A DNA stretch of 64,000 bases from Cavia porcellus (GCF_034190915.1 NW_026947493.1:41906501-41970500); one strand, 5' to 3'; shown: positions 11,526-23,889, counted from the stretch's first letter. The notes: generated from the sequence alone by a model not told the origin. Numbers and translations: made by a program.

Positions 11526-11724
11526 ACCTGTGTGTGGACAGTTTGGGCAATAACCATAGAACAAATCAAATCTAAGGAGGATAAGAAAAAACAACACAGC
11601 TATCTTCCTTATAGCATCTCCACAAAGAACAAACAAAATACATGTACAGTATGGAGAAAACTCCTATTGAGCCTGCCTAACAGCCTTTTCCAACACACTT
11701 AATCTCAGAAGCAAAGTCACTAAA
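11526..11724. other. Unassigned short flank
   Basis: No feature is recognised beyond AT-rich sequence flanking the half-L1. Confidence 0.3.
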
Positions 11725-11880
11725 TATAAAAAGTATTCATTCAGTGATGACTTCTTGGGTGACCCCCATGTGTCTGGCACTAGGCTAGATTCCAAGGACA
11801 CAGTTCTTGCTAATAGAAGATCACAGGCTGACCAAGAGAGAGACATGCAAAGCAACAAGTACACAATCATTTGATCAAAT
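11725..11880 (+). repeat. L2 LINE 3' end relic
   Basis: It reads 'gtattcattcagtgatga', 'tgtctggcactaggctag' and 'aagatcacaggctgacc', matching the L2 3' end ('ATTCATTCAACAAATATT...CCAGGCACTG...'). Diverged, as expected for this ancient family. Confidence 0.5.
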
Positions 11881-13671
11881 TACCATTGTAATATGTTCCC
11901 GATGCAGTGGCGTGGAAATATACTCACTGTTCAGTGAAAGGAAAGTTTTAGATGGTGCATTAATATATATCACATATAAATATTCTTTCATATTTAGGTA
12001 TACATAACAGAGTCATGTTGTGATCTACACCTAGTAAAAATTGTTTTTAATTTCAGTTAATCCATAGGCTATAGCATGCAGTACGTATTGTATCCTAGTG
12101 GACTCTTATTCATCAAGTCCTCATCAATTCCAAATTGCAGATCACTATCATTTGTGCCCTATAATTTTTAATCTCATTTTCTAACTTTAGTTTCCAGACC
12201 CACAGGACTTGTCAGCCACCTTCCAGTTTGGGGTGAAGGTCATCACCTGGTCATTCATATTGCTTTGTTCTCAACATAATAGAGACATATGGCTAATGTG
12301 TCCTTAATTGTGTTACTTTGTTGTGCTCTGCTGCCATCGCATCTCCTGAACTTGCTTCACCCAATTACTGTCAAGTGCATTTAATTTCTTTTATTTCATG
12401 TTAGCTCACTGCCAATACTCACCTCCTCACAGAGCTGCTATTCTGTTGGAGAAATACTAGGTTGTTAATTTTACACTAATGCAAAGATTTACTCTGCATT
12501 AGTTTCTTGAAAGTGAAGCTATTATTCTCTGGAAGGCCAACATAGCCACTGTAAATGCCGGATTCGTTTAGCCATTCAGTGTAAGACCACATTCTTTATT
12601 CAGTACGTCACTGTTACACTTAATTACATAAAAATGTGAACAGTGCCACTATAGTCTGAGAAAATAAAATGACTCACTCTATACATCAACAACTAATGAC
12701 AGAGTCCATAGGCAACACCATGTACTTACCCTGCAGTCAATGAAAAGTGAGGTCTTAGTAAACATATCTGAAACTACAAATCAAAGATTCACAATTTCTA
12801 TACTGTAATAAAATAAAATGATTTTTCCCTGAATAGAATACAATCAGCCCTCAATATCTGTATCCACAGCTATAGACTGAATCAATTTTAGATCAAAAAT
12901 ATTACAGAAAACATTGCATCTGTGCTGAATATGTAAAAATAATTATTTTTCTTGTCATTATCACATAAACAGCATAGCCTAATGATAATTTACACAGCAG
13001 TTTCATTCTATTAGATATGTAAGTAATCTAGAGATGGTTTAAAGTATTGGAAAGAATATATACATATATATACTATATCTTTTATATAGGAACTCACATA
13101 TATGCAAATTTTGGCATCTGTAGAAGTTCTGGAACCAATTCTTTACAAACACTGAGAGATGACTATATATTTGTCCATAGAAAATGGTGTGAGAATCATT
13201 TATAATACCCTTGGTCTATAATACACTTAAAATGTACCCTATAGAAATTGGAAATTACTTGGCCTGTAGTTAGTATACAAGTGATTTTCTTTCTTACACC
13301 ATAACTTTATTTTTTACCATAGAAACTGAGTGAGTTATTTCCTACATTTAAGATATAATTTAAATTTTCTTTTCTCCCTTTAATTCTTTTAAGTGCATTG
13401 TGTCCACAAACTTCAAATGTTGGTTTCAAGATGGGATTTGCAATTTGCAATTTTTAGGTTACATACATCTGCTTTTTTTAGTGCAAGTCCTAAATGTACT
13501 AAGAAGTGAAAAAAAAATTTAAAAATCAACATAACAGCTTAGTCCAGATCATGATTTTTATAATTTTAGCTGGATAGAGAAAACACTAAAGATTCTTAAA
13601 AATAAAAAGAAAGGCACAATATTTTATCATGAAAATTTCCATACATAGATACTAAATTTCTCCAAAGATTT
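11881..13671. other. Unassigned AT-rich sequence, no gene or named repeat seen
   Basis: About 1.8 kb without a recognisable element. It contains a perfect 8-bp inverted repeat at 12,476-12,502 (described separately). No ORF looks coding. Confidence 0.3.
12476..12502. repeat. Perfect inverted repeat CTAATGCA / TGCATTAG
   Basis: The 8-bp arms at 12,476-12,483 and 12,495-12,502 are separated by 11 bp. Each arm contains the TAATGCA core of POU/octamer-like sites (ATGCAAAG on the left). Confidence 0.7.
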
Positions 13672-13905
13672 TTTCAGGGGGTTGCAGGCACCAAATATCT
13701 CCACAAAGATTTTTAAAAGGGCATTAGAAGTGGACTTCGATGCTGGGTGGCAGCTGGTCAGACATCGCAGGCTTGAGTAAATGTGCCAACAAAGCCCTTA
13801 TGGTTTATTGGGTAATTATAGGAAATGGCACTAGTGCCAGCCAATCAGATTCCTAGACAGCTACTTCTAAACCCACTTGCTCTTAAAGTAGATCATTAAA
13901 AATGC
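13672..13905 (-). mobile_element. Possible LTR relic, antisense
   Basis: On the minus strand 'ctgattggctggca' (CCAAT-type) is followed by 'ttacccaataaaccataagg' (AATAAA signal) and, about 130 bp on, 'atatttggtgcctgcaaccc', which recalls a U5/primer-binding-site junction. No target duplication or internal gene is visible, so this is weak. Confidence 0.3.
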
Positions 13906-14244
13906 ACTTTGGTGGAGAAGCTTTACTCGTACTCAACATAAATAGTCTGTTTGCAAAGTTAGTCATTTGGTCAAAATGCAGCACATCAGTGCTGGTACAG
14001 TGAGCACCCACCTCTCTATTGCACAAACATCTTCCATTACAGGCATTTTGTAGGGAAGCTGTCAAACATGAGAGGAACGAATGGGCCTGCGATGAGTATA
14101 TGCACATCATTCCTACCCATAAAACCACATACTGATTCACAAACGTGAGTTCATTCCGTTTGTAGGGTTCTGGAATTTTCACTTCAGAGTCTGTATATAA
14201 AATACAAATTGAATCATATTTTAAATGCCAAAGAAGACAAATTT

Positions 14245-14545
14245 TCTGACTTGAAAAGGCAAATTTTATTAGTATATATTTGCAGTGTATAATGATTACA
14301 TTCATCATAAGCAGTCAATACATGTACGTGACATGTCTTAATTGCTTTTGTATTTTCTTTCTTCCATCTCTTATTCTTCTTTCTTCTTGCAATTATCTAT
14401 CCTTTTTCCTATTACCTATATTTTGTTTTACTCTTCAAATTATTTATACATTCATTTTTTCATATAAGAGAAACCATGTGATATATAAGCTTGTGTGTCT
14501 CTTTTAATTCATGAAAGCTGGTTAAGTCTATATCCTGCCAAACTA
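14245..14545 (-). mobile_element. L1 3' end fragment, antisense
   Basis: It opens 'attagtatatatttgcag' with 'tgattacattcatcat', then a pyrimidine tract, then 'atataagagaaaccatgtga' and 'aagcttgtgtgtctcttt', the same order as at 63,330-63,590. It is truncated soon after the ORF2 end. Confidence 0.6.
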
Positions 14546-15058
14546 CTGAATAAAGAGGTAATAATTAAAAACTTTTCCTTAAAAATTGCTCAATAATGTT
14601 ATGACTTTTTCTAATAACAAGAAGGTGAATACTCTCACATGTGCAATTATCCGTTACCCAAAATTTCAAAAGCCAATTTGGCTCTAAATATTATCTTAGA
14701 GGGCAAGAATTGTAGCAATATCAAGAAAAACATGAAAACTTAAGCTCAATCTGAAAAACTGTTCTGAAATTACTAAGAGACTGATGTGGATTCCATGTTA
14801 ATTTCTAATATGGCATTCATCTTACTTCTTAGAAGAGTATAAATATCTATTCGTGGAAGGTAAGTTTCTCAGCAAGAAATTTTAGTACCCCAGAAAATAG
14901 TATAGACATTCAGGAGTGCAAAACTCTATCAAATTCTGTCTCAACCAGAGGCAAGGTCCAAAGTAGCAGATAACTAAGCGGGGGGCCTCAGGAGTACCAA
15001 TCAATTAGAATGAATTTCTAGGTGCCACTGCACTAGAACAAAATTCAAGCTCTTAAGC
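14546..15058. other. Unassigned sequence before an A-run
   Basis: Nothing is recognised. It ends at a long poly(A), so its last part could be a short retrocopy on the plus strand, but no parent was identified. Confidence 0.25.
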
Positions 15059-15059
15059 C

Positions 15060-15085
15060 AAAAAAAAAAAAAAAAAAAAAAAAAA
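15060..15085 (+). repeat. Poly(A) tract of about 26 bases
   Basis: An uninterrupted A-run, the length and purity of a young retroinsertion tail. The inserted sequence upstream was not identified. Confidence 0.9.
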
Positions 15086-16324
15086 GAAGTTCCAAGGAAT
15101 AGATTCTCATGAGCGGCCAAATAAACAGCACAGCAGGAGGTACCCAGGGTTTCAACAAAGGAACCATTTGCTGATATTTACATGTACTTCAATATTTTGT
15201 GCAAACCAGCTATACAAACTTTACTCCTACCCATATGAAAGCATACATCACACAGGGACTGGACCCAGCAAAGCACTTAAAATGTAGATGTTTATCAAAT
15301 GCACCTGAGATCTTCTCCTCCAAACGCAAGGAAAAGGCCAGAGAACAAGGAAGGAAGGAGTTTAAGAACAGTCATAACCTATCAACAAGGATTTAGCAAT
15401 GCAGATCTTGAGGAAAACAAAGCACTAGGGACTAGACAGGAAATCTTACCCAAAAAGACTCAAATGGTAAAGTAGCTTTTCTCTGGCTGACAAGAATGAC
15501 AAGTGTTCAGGCCACTAGGAGCAATTAGGTAGGCACTGGTTTCCATCAGCATCCCAGATCCAATTTGAAATCATCATTCTATCTTCAAAGCAATAGATGA
15601 AAAAGTTTACACTGAAGACAAAGCACCTGGAGTTGAATCACATCATCAGCCTGGGGCTGATGAAACACCAAGTGGATTTTCTATTACATTTCTACAGACT
15701 GAACATCTGTCTTAGAGTGCATTTATTCAGCCTCAGCCAAAAGCTTTCAAATCCAGACATACTCATCATAATCTGAGGGCAGTGAACTGAGAGATACTCT
15801 GAAGAGCCAAGACAGACTACTAGGAAATAGTTTTTAACTCATGAAAGCTTATCCTAAGTAAGAAAAAAAAAAGGCCCTGGATGAAGCAGCATTAAAAAGC
15901 TTCTATGAGTGAGCAACCAGGTTCTTTTCAACTAGCGCTCTCACAGCATGGCAATAAATAGAGGGACCTTCCACTTCTGAACTGAAGCCACATACCAACA
16001 GACGACTGACTGAATAAAAGCACAAAATCCCAGTGGGGCAGGAGAAAATTCACATGTAGTATTTAGTTTCACACAATAGACATCAAAAATGTTGACCAAA
16101 TAAGCAAGGGGAGGGATATACCCAGTTCCACTCATTGTGTTACTCTGAAATGGAAATTATGACATAAAATTCCCTCATTGAAGATAGTGATGAAGATCAG
16201 ATCTGGAGACTGTAAAGCATAAAAAAGATTAAACGTTAGCTATGGCAAAATACCTTTAGGGAGGCCTGCCTAGGATCCTGGAACTCAACAGTCTGAATTT
16301 AGAAAACCATGAAAGCATACCATA

Positions 16325-16326
<2 letters not shown>
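15086..16326. other. Unassigned sequence
   Basis: About 1.2 kb with no recognised repeat or coding signature. Confidence 0.3.

Positions 16327-16361
<35 letters not shown>
16327..16361. repeat. (AC)n microsatellite
   Basis: About 17 uninterrupted AC units. Confidence 0.95.
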
Positions 16362-16362
<1 letters not shown>

Positions 16363-17244
16363 CTTCCATTTTGGTGTGTCAGCCTTTCCTTTAGGCTTTC
16401 TTATCAGAAAGCAACAACTAGAGGGTACTTTTTCCCCAACATAGTTTTCCTTCAACCACACCACAAGAAAGCAAATTAACTTTTAAACTTTGATGCCCTA
16501 GTTCTCTTTATGGAAGTATGAAGAAGCACAGACATCAAAGAAATAACAATTCGGAGCAAGCACACATTAAAGGTGTGCCTTCTTTCTCTAGGGAAAGCTG
16601 ATACACAAGCTTCAAGATTTTGAATTCCAAAATGTTTTGCAAATGGTATAGACATGGAGAAAGTTTCTGGGACTCTCACCTGCCTTTGGTCTCTGCTGTT
16701 TCTAAACACTTGATCTCAGATGATTTACTGGAGATGTTAATAGACACTCTCAAAACAGTGTCCTGGTGCACTTCACAGAAATCCTTTCTCTGGAAGCCAG
16801 AGCTCCTTGGAATCATACCACATTGGCCAGAAATCTTCATTCCCAGCAGTGCAGAAGCTATCCAAGAATACTCTCTCCAGCACCTGTATTGCCAAGAATA
16901 ATACAGAAAAACTTGTTGGCATTCACAAGCTTTGAAGGTAGCCCAAAAACTGAGATGCTAAGACCACTGACAGAAGAGAAAGACAGACACCCTCACTCCT
17001 TTGTCTGGATTGACTACTTCGTCTGATTGAGAGGCTGAGTTGGCCCATTGCATGTCAGTAATGACTGCCTCAAGGAATAAGTTCTTTTTAAAAGGCAGCT
17101 CATGCTCCAAAATCAAAGACTTGGGCAAAATTTGATTCTACTTAGAATACTACCTCCCAACAATAATGGTCTAGATCCCACCAATGTCTCTATTCAACTT
17201 TATGGGTGAAGTTAGACAGTAAGGGAGAGAGTCCTGCTAGTTTG
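16362..17244. other. Unassigned sequence with small overlapping ORFs, none convincing
   Basis: Short ORFs at 16,476-17,026 on both strands have no recognisable motif. No repeat is identified. Confidence 0.3.
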
Positions 17245-17433
17245 GATCTAGTGTTCCAAAAAAGACCACATGTTAAAGACTTGGTCACCAGCCTGTGGCA
17301 CTAGTGGGAGGTAATGGAACCTTTAAGAGGTAGGAGACTAAAACCTCTAAAATCATGAGGTGAAATAAATTATTCTTTTATATAAGCTGATTATCTCAGG
17401 CATTTGTGACACTAACAGAAAGTTGAGTAACAC
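17245..17433 (+). mobile_element. MLT1/MaLR-like LTR fragment
   Basis: It contains 'gacttggtcaccagcctgtg', 'agtgggaggtaatggaacct', 'ttaagaggtaggag', 'gaaataaattattc' and 'cacagttgagtaac'-like ends, the standard LTR order. Confidence 0.5.
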
Positions 17434-17449
17434 AGTCCACACATTTTAT

Positions 17450-17539
17450 TTATGTATTGGGGGGGATACCAAGGATCAAACTCACAACCTGGCTCTTACC
17501 AGGCAGGTGCTCCTGCCGCTGAGCTAAATCCCTGGCACA
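17450..17539 (-). repeat. ID-type SINE with target-site duplication
   Basis: The antisense ID body ends '...gagctaaatccctggcac'. Target duplication: AGTCCACACATTTTAT at 17,434-17,449 and AGTCACACATTTTAT at 17,540-17,554 (one-base gap). A G-run at 17,459-17,465 lies where the tail joins the body. Confidence 0.85.
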
Positions 17540-17554
17540 AGTCACACATTTTAT

Positions 17555-19344
17555 CAAGGTGACTTGAAGTTTGTCTCACAGACCTTAAAATGTCCTTGAG
17601 CTAAAAAAGGTGAAGATAAATTTGTGGTCACTTCCCTCAGTGTCTGTCCTTCAGGCTTTTATATAAGAAAAATAATAGAACACAAAACATATAAGAAATT
17701 TAAATATTATTAGATAGTGTTAGTACAGTTTAATGGTTTAATGGTAGGAAATCTCAGAACTTTCTAACCTTTCCAGCCGTCTCAGTAACTAGCAATTAAC
17801 TAATCTCCTAATGATATAAATATTACCCACAGCTTCTTCTGGCTAAAATAACTCTTTACATTAGAAGAACCACTCTCTTAGAAGGATAATTTCATTATTA
17901 AAAATATTTGTATTTTAATATATAAATATGTTCTAAGAAGCACTATCCTGAACATAATTTAAACTAGGATCCTGTTAGTGAATAAGGTAAAGCAATTTTA
18001 TAAGTGAACAACATATATTCTAGTAATAATTTACTGCCCCTGAATAATCAGGAGTAGTAAATTCCCACATAAGAAAAACTTGCAAGTATTTTATGGTAAT
18101 ATTTGAGTAAAAAAGAAAACTGACAAACATCCTCAAAAAAATAATGTCAGACATTAGAATCACAAGGCCACCAAGGGAGGCAGAGTAAAATTAAGAAAGA
18201 TGAGCAAGGAGAAAATATCTAAATATCTTTTAAATGAGATTTGAAAAAGAGATGGAGAAGCAATGAGCTGTAAAAACAAGACAAAGGCAAACTTTCAGAT
18301 TTCCTGATAAACAAGCAGACATCATTCACACCCTGTGAGCTAGTGAGGCAGAGAGGCCATCGAAGCTGAGGAGAAGCAATGCTCCTGCTTTGGGAGTTAA
18401 TTATGGGAGCAAGTCTAGGCCTTGTCTGGCATACAGTTAGTTAGATTTCTGGTTTTCCATCTCACTGCTCTAAGGAATCATTTATGTTAGATCAAGCTAC
18501 AGAGACTAATGGATATTCCCCACTCCATAAACCAGCAACCACATTCATGTGTTTCTATGGAGAACCTGAAAGGAACACGTATGTAAGGTTTTCCACATCA
18601 CCAAAACTATCATTCACCATCAACAATGATGGTGAAATACTTCCATATGTAAACCAAAGGGGCCTTTATCTTTTTAAAGCCCCAGTCACCTTAACACTTA
18701 TGCTGTTTGTCATGATAGTAAGTTTAGCACAAATCTGTACCAAGAATAAGAAAGAAATCTTAAGCTGGAGAGAATCCCACCTGATAATATATTTGAGACA
18801 ATCTGCTTTAGCCTTGAAGTCTGCTAAGGTTTGTAAGTTAAAGAAGTAAGACTAGTTGGCCTGGTCTGATAAGTTAATTAAAGACATTGCTTGTGACTCC
18901 TTTTTCCTGCCAAAAATACCAATTTTGAGCATTCTATTATACATCAGCACTTTTGTCAAGCAAAATTTTTATCAGTACTCAGATTCTTTTACAGGAATAG
19001 ATGAGGGGAAAAAGCAAAACAAGAAATTGATTTTTTTATATTTAAAATAGTCTAAATGAATATTGAAATTACAAAAAAGTTTTCATTTGATGAAATAAAA
19101 ATTACCATCACTGATTGAAATTGAAATATCAGATTTAACTCATTGCCACCATCTTCTACTCAACTGATTGGGAAAGTCACACTTATGGAAAAAGAAAATG
19201 ATGAAAAATCAAATTAGACTATTTTAATTAAATCCCAAGCCCCATAGCATTAGCATCAGAATAAAATGTAATTTTGTTAATTCTGACTTCATTGTAGTAA
19301 ATTCAATCTTTCTTTCAAAGAAGAAGCCCTTTGATTCATTGTAT
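17555..19344. other. Unassigned sequence
   Basis: About 1.8 kb without a recognised element. The 121-residue ORF at 18,484-18,849 has no known domain, and I do not consider it a gene. Confidence 0.3.
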
Positions 19345-19625
19345 TTTTTTTTTCTATTTCATTGGTTTCTGCTCTATTCTTCATAGTTGCTTTCCTTGTG
19401 CAAGCTCTGGATTTGAATTGTTCTTGTTTATCTAGGACCTTGAGATGCATCATTAAATTATTCATTTGGGCTCACTGTGTTTTTCTGATGTGGACATTCA
19501 CAACTCTAAACTTCCCTTATAGAACTGCCTGCCTTATGGCCCACAAGTTCTAGAGTGTTGTACTAGCTTTATCATGTAAATCTAGGGGGTTCTTATTCCT
19601 TCCTTCAATCCAATGATTATCCAGC
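19345..19625 (-). mobile_element. L1 ORF2 fragment, antisense
   Basis: Antisense translation matches the ORF2 segment between endonuclease and reverse transcriptase. The plus-strand text 'tttctgctctattcttcata', 'gtgtttttctgatgtggaca' and 'ttcccttatagaactgcctg' parallels the antisense of 44,470-44,730 in the full L1. Truncated at both ends. Confidence 0.65.
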
Positions 19626-19794
19626 AAAACTACCTCTCAAAAACTGAAATGAGGACATTACCAGTGATACTCTCTCCTTGACCCAACTGTACGAGGCCCT
19701 TCTGAGCCCTTTTCTCAACTAGACATAGATATTGCCTGTTATCTGCAAGAAATCTGCTAAATCAACTTAGTGAAAATCCCCCCACCATTGTCGT

Positions 19795-19892
19795 GCTTAA
19801 GTTGCCCAGCTATACTCAAACATGCAATCTTCTGCCTCAGCCTCCTGGCATTCTGGGATCACAGCCATGTCCACACTTGTCTCTAATGTAAC
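19795..19892 (-). repeat. 7SL-derived (B1-like) SINE fragment, antisense
   Basis: It reads 'tgcctcagcctcctggcatt', 'ctgggatcacagccatg', the antisense 5' part of a B1/Alu-type SINE. Confidence 0.5.
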
Positions 19893-20789
19893 AATTTGGA
19901 ATAAAACTTTCCTAACCATTTTAACAAGTGTCAAAAAGATGTTGTCTCTTTAATATTAAGTACACAGAAACAGAGAATCTGTCACTAACAGACATCTGAA
20001 GGAGGTACTAAAAGGGGTACTTCATAGTAAAATGACAGTAACTTAAGTCCACATGAAAAAACAAAGAGCCTCATTAAAGGTAAATATGCAAGAAAATACA
20101 AAAAAGGAAATATGAGTATGTTTTTATTTATAATTTTTTCTTCTACCTGATTTATAAGAAAACAACAGCAATAATTGTAAAACTATTAGTGGATTATAAA
20201 ATACAAAGTTATAATTTATATAGCTATAATTATAAAACAGAGGAGGTGATAAAAGGACTCTAGATAGGATCAAAATTTTTGTTTACTTTTAAAATTAGCT
20301 CAATGAATGCAGTTGTCTTAAGATTTTAATTCTATTCCTTATGATAATCACTAACAGAATAATTCAGAAGCATATAGTGAAACCCAGAAATGGAATTAAA
20401 ACAACATACTGGGAAGTAACTATTTAACATTCCTAAAAAGCAGTAGTGGATTAATAGAGGAATGGAAAAGATAAGACACAAAAAAATTAAGCAGAAAAAT
20501 AGCAGATAGAAATTCTATTTTGTCAGTAGTTGCACTGAAAGTGAACTCAATACTATAGTCAAAGGAGAAGTTTGAAAAAATAACTTTTTTGAAAAGTCTC
20601 AACTTTATACTATCTATAAGAAATTCATTTTAGATACAAAGACATAAAGAAGTATAAAGTAAAAAGATGGGAAGAGATGTCATACAAACAGTAACCAGAG
20701 AGAATGGTAATAGCTACACTAATATCAGACACAACTGATTTTGTAAAAGGAAAAAGGACATTTTATAAAGATAAAAAAAAGTCATTCCA

Positions 20790-20978
20790 GGGGCTGGGGA
20801 TTTAGCTCAGTGGCATAGGTGCCTGTCTGCTAAGCACAAGGTCGTGAGTTTGAACCCTGGTAACAGGAAAACATATATATAAAGAAAATAACCTTGGGCC
20901 AGGGATATAGCATGAGTTGGATCCCCCATGCCAAAAAAAAAAAAAGTTAAAATTTTTTTTTAAATAAATAATAAATAA
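20790..20978 (+). repeat. Dimeric ID-type SINE
   Basis: The first ID unit (20,790-20,866) starts GGGGCTGGGGATTTAGCTC and has the B-box 'gagtttgaaccctgg'. An A-rich linker is followed by a shorter second unit (about 20,895-20,930: 'gggccagggatatagc', 'gagttggatcccccatgcc') and a poly(A). Flanking TCATTCCAG (20,782-20,790) and TCATTCTAG (about 20,979) suggest that both units inserted together. Confidence 0.7.
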
Positions 20979-21676
20979 ATCATTCTAGCAGATCAAACAC
21001 TTGCAAACACATTCACATACACATATGTATACATGTACACCTACCATGGGCCCAAAATGCATGAAGTAAAACTGACTGAACTACAAAAACAAGTAGAAAG
21101 TTAAATAATAATAGTTAGAAAATCAAATATCCTGACTCTAGACCCAACGAGGTAGAAGATTAACAATGAATTAGAGAACTTGAACAATAATATTAAACTA
21201 GATCTAACATATATCTGTGGAACTCTCCGTCTAACAATAGCAGAATACATATTCTAAACAATAATCCATATTAGGCATAAAACAAGTCCCAATAAATTCA
21301 AACAGACTGAATTTATACGAAGAATGTTCTCTGACTACAGTGGAATAAAATTTGAAATTAGTTAGAAGGAATGTTAAGATATACACATATATATGGAAAT
21401 TAACACAAATTATAACTAACAAAGGAAATGAGAAAAATACTGTGCAGTTAATGAAAATAAAAATTCAACATGCCAAAATGTACAAATGAAGCAAAAAATA
21501 AATGCTTTGAGGGAAATTTATAACTGTCACTTACCTACATTTCAAAAAGTGATCTCAAAATAATAACCATGGTAAGAAATTGAGAAAATAAAAACAAACT
21601 AAGCCCCAAGTAATAAGAGAAAAGGAATAATAAAGACAAGGTAAATCAGTCAGCGAAACAGAAAAACATTAGAAAT

Positions 21677-21820
21677 CTGGGCGTGGTGGTACACACCTGT
21701 AATTCCAGAATTTGGGAGGCTCAGACAAGAGGATCTCTGTGAGTTCCAGGCCAGTGTGCGCTACATAGTGAGTTCAAGACTACCCTGAGCTATATAGTGA
21801 GACCCTGTCTCCAAAAAAAA
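21677..21820 (+). repeat. B1-like 7SL-derived SINE
   Basis: It starts 'ctgggcgtggtggtacacac' and includes 'gtaattccagaatttgggag', 'gttccaggccagtgtgc', the repeated 'agtgagttcaagac' and the end 'gagaccctgtctcc' with a poly(A). It sits inside the L1M relic. Confidence 0.85.
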
Positions 21821-22140
21821 GTAGAGGAAAAGAAAGAAAAAACAGAGAAAACCAACAAAGCTGAAAGTTTATTCTTTAAAAAGATTAGAAAATAAAACGA
21901 CATTTGGATAAAGCAAAACACAAAAAAGAAACAATTTGTTAAAACTAGATGTAGAAGTAAAAAGCATCACCATCAACCTTACAGAAATAAAAATGATTTT
22001 AAGAGAATACTGTGAATAAATGTACCACATTAGACAACCTAGATAAAAGGACAAACTGCTAGCAAGACACAAGCCGCCATGACTATGTGAAAAAGAAATA
22101 AGAAGCCTGAGTAGATCTACATGTAAAGAGACTGAATTAG

Positions 22141-22565
22141 TGTGGTACCAGGAATAACAATGGCACCCCAAGAACTGTTCATGTTCAGATCAGTTGGACA
22201 CATAAATATGTTCTGTTGTATAGCAAAAGAAATTAAGATTATACACAGAATTAAATTTCTGGTAAACTGACCCAAAAAATAGGGAATTTTTCTGGGTTAT
22301 CTTGGTGGACTCCATGTAATCATATTCTTACAACTATAAGGATGCTCTGGGGTGTTGAAGAAGGAAAATTATAAATTCAAACCCAGCCCCAGTAATTTAG
22401 CAAATTAGAGACAGCCTGTCTTAGAATTAGATTTTAAAAACACTTCAAAATGCAAAAGTCATTGGTTCAATCCTTAGAACAGCTCCCACTCCAAAACAGT
22501 AGAAGAAAAGGTACAAGCAGTGGTCAGAGATATGCGGTGTGAAGATTCAACCTGTTGCTAGATTT
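22141..22565. other. Unassigned sequence
   Basis: No gene or named repeat is recognised. Confidence 0.3.
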
Positions 22566-22566
22566 T

Positions 22567-22642
22567 TGTTTTACAGGGATCAGACTCATGACCTTGTACT
22601 TGCCAGGCAGGTGCTTATGTGGCTGAGCTAAGTCCCCAGCCC
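22567..22642 (-). repeat. ID-type SINE
   Basis: Antisense ID: 'gatcagactcatgaccttgt', 'tgccaggcaggtgctta', 'ctgagctaagtccccagccc'. Similar flanks 'ttgctagatttttg' (left) and 'ttactagttttg' (right) look like an aged target duplication. Confidence 0.8.
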
Positions 22643-23160
22643 ATTACTAGTTTTGAAGATGAGGGAAGGAGACCAAGTGTGAAGAAACATAGGCAGCTCA
22701 TAGAAACTGGAAAAAGTAGACAGAGTTTTTGAGCTGTGATATTATATTACCTGGCTTTTCTTTTTCTTCTTCTTTTGCCCCTTTTATACTGTATCCAGGC
22801 TACTGGGATTACGTGGTACTAAACCAATCTGGCCAATTTAGTAATCACCCATCCTTAATCCTAGCACCCTTATTCCTAGCACTGTACCATGATTCAGTCA
22901 CACACTCTAGATTCAGCTGCCTCTGAAAAGCCCCACCTATGACTGCATGAGGCTCTAGGGGGACGTAGATTCAAGCCTTAACAACCTTGATCATGTTGGT
23001 CACCCAATATAGAGTCTGTGAACAGAAGCAAAATGTTGATGAAAACTTTTATCGGCAAGCTGAATTGTCTACAAACAGAACCATTCGTGAACTGAGATAT
23101 CACTGTACAAGAAGGGTAAACTTGTGGCACATGAATTATGCATCAATAAATAGTATTTCA
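22643..23160. other. Unassigned sequence
   Basis: About 500 bp with no recognised element; small ORFs show no motif. Confidence 0.3.
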
Positions 23161-23161
23161 T

Positions 23162-23535
23162 ATTTGAGTCAGTCAGCTCTATGTCACTGTGACAAAATAC
23201 CTGAGATAAACAATTTAGAAGGAGGAAATTTCTTTGGCTCACAAACAGTTTTCAGCCCATGGTCAGAGTTTTCAGTCCATAGTCAAATGACTCCATTGCT
23301 TTTGGATCTGTGGTAAGGCAAGGAGCACATGACGGAGCAAAACTGCTTACCTCATGGCAGTCAAGAAAGAGAGAGACCCCAAAGAGAGGCCCAGTGACCA
23401 CACCACCAGTGACTTCTTTGCACCAAGCCATCTCCTAATGTTTACACCACCTCCTAATAATAGTACAGGCTGTAGTTGAAGCTTTTAATACATGTGAGTT
23501 TAGGGGACACTCTAAATCCAAGCTATCAGAGTATC
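23162..23535 (-). mobile_element. MLT1/MaLR-like LTR, antisense
   Basis: It reads 'gtcactgtgacaaaatacct', 'tttctttggctcacaaaca', 'ttttcagtccatagtcaaat', 'cacctcctaataatag' and ends 'actctaaatccaagctatca'. It is nearly full length and the reverse complement of the type seen at 6,360 and 63,695. Confidence 0.55.
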
Positions 23536-23640
23536 TCAGGAAATATGAAAACTTTTGAGAATGAAAATTACATTAGTATCTTACCAACACCAACTTCCTA
23601 AACTTCCTGAAGAAAAATTTCAAATATCATATTCTATTTC

Positions 23641-23668
23641 AGTTGTTGTTGCTGTTGTTGTTGTTGTT
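23641..23668. repeat. (TTG)n microsatellite
   Basis: An imperfect TTG run at the tail junction of the adjacent antisense SINE. Confidence 0.85.
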
Positions 23669-23689
23669 ATTGTTTGGGGACTTGGGGGG

Positions 23690-23825
23690 TTATTTTTTAG
23701 ACAAGGTCTTGCTTTGTCATTCAGGTAGGCCTATGTATCCTAGGCTGGCCTTGAACTCTCAGCAATCCTTTTGCCTTAGGAATGCTGGCACTGCAAGTGT
23801 GTGCCACCATGCCTGGCCATTTCTT
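23690..23825 (-). repeat. B1-like 7SL-derived SINE, antisense
   Basis: It reads 'gacaaggtcttgctttgtc', 'ctaggctggccttgaactct', 'gcactgcaagtgtgtgccac', 'catgcctggcc', the antisense of a B1/Alu-type element. Confidence 0.75.
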
Positions 23826-23889
23826 TTGTTTTTTAATAATGCTTAAACCCTACCTTTTAGTTTATATCTGTTCAAAGTCATAAATATTT

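Larger units (their letters stand above)
19940..22140 (+). mobile_element. Ancient L1 (L1M-type) ORF2 endonuclease region, broken
   Basis: Landmarks follow the order of L1 ORF2. There is 'agatacaaagacataaaga' and 'actaatatcagacacaactg' (20,630-20,740), 'cccaaaatgcatgaagtaaa' (21,050), 'ctgactacagtggaataaaa' (21,330), 'gagggaaatttataactgtc' (21,510) and 'ctgaaagtttattctttaaa' (21,860). The copy is riddled with stops and is interrupted by an ID dimer and a B1-like SINE, so it predates both. Confidence 0.7.

Noticed and set aside
13883..14308. 141-residue minus-strand ORF
   Set aside because: No known domain, and its upstream end overlaps an antisense L1 3'UTR fragment.
18484..18849. 121-residue plus-strand ORF
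   Set aside because: No recognised motif. A short resemblance of 'KLSFTINNDGE' to the ORF1 C-terminal domain is too brief to trust.
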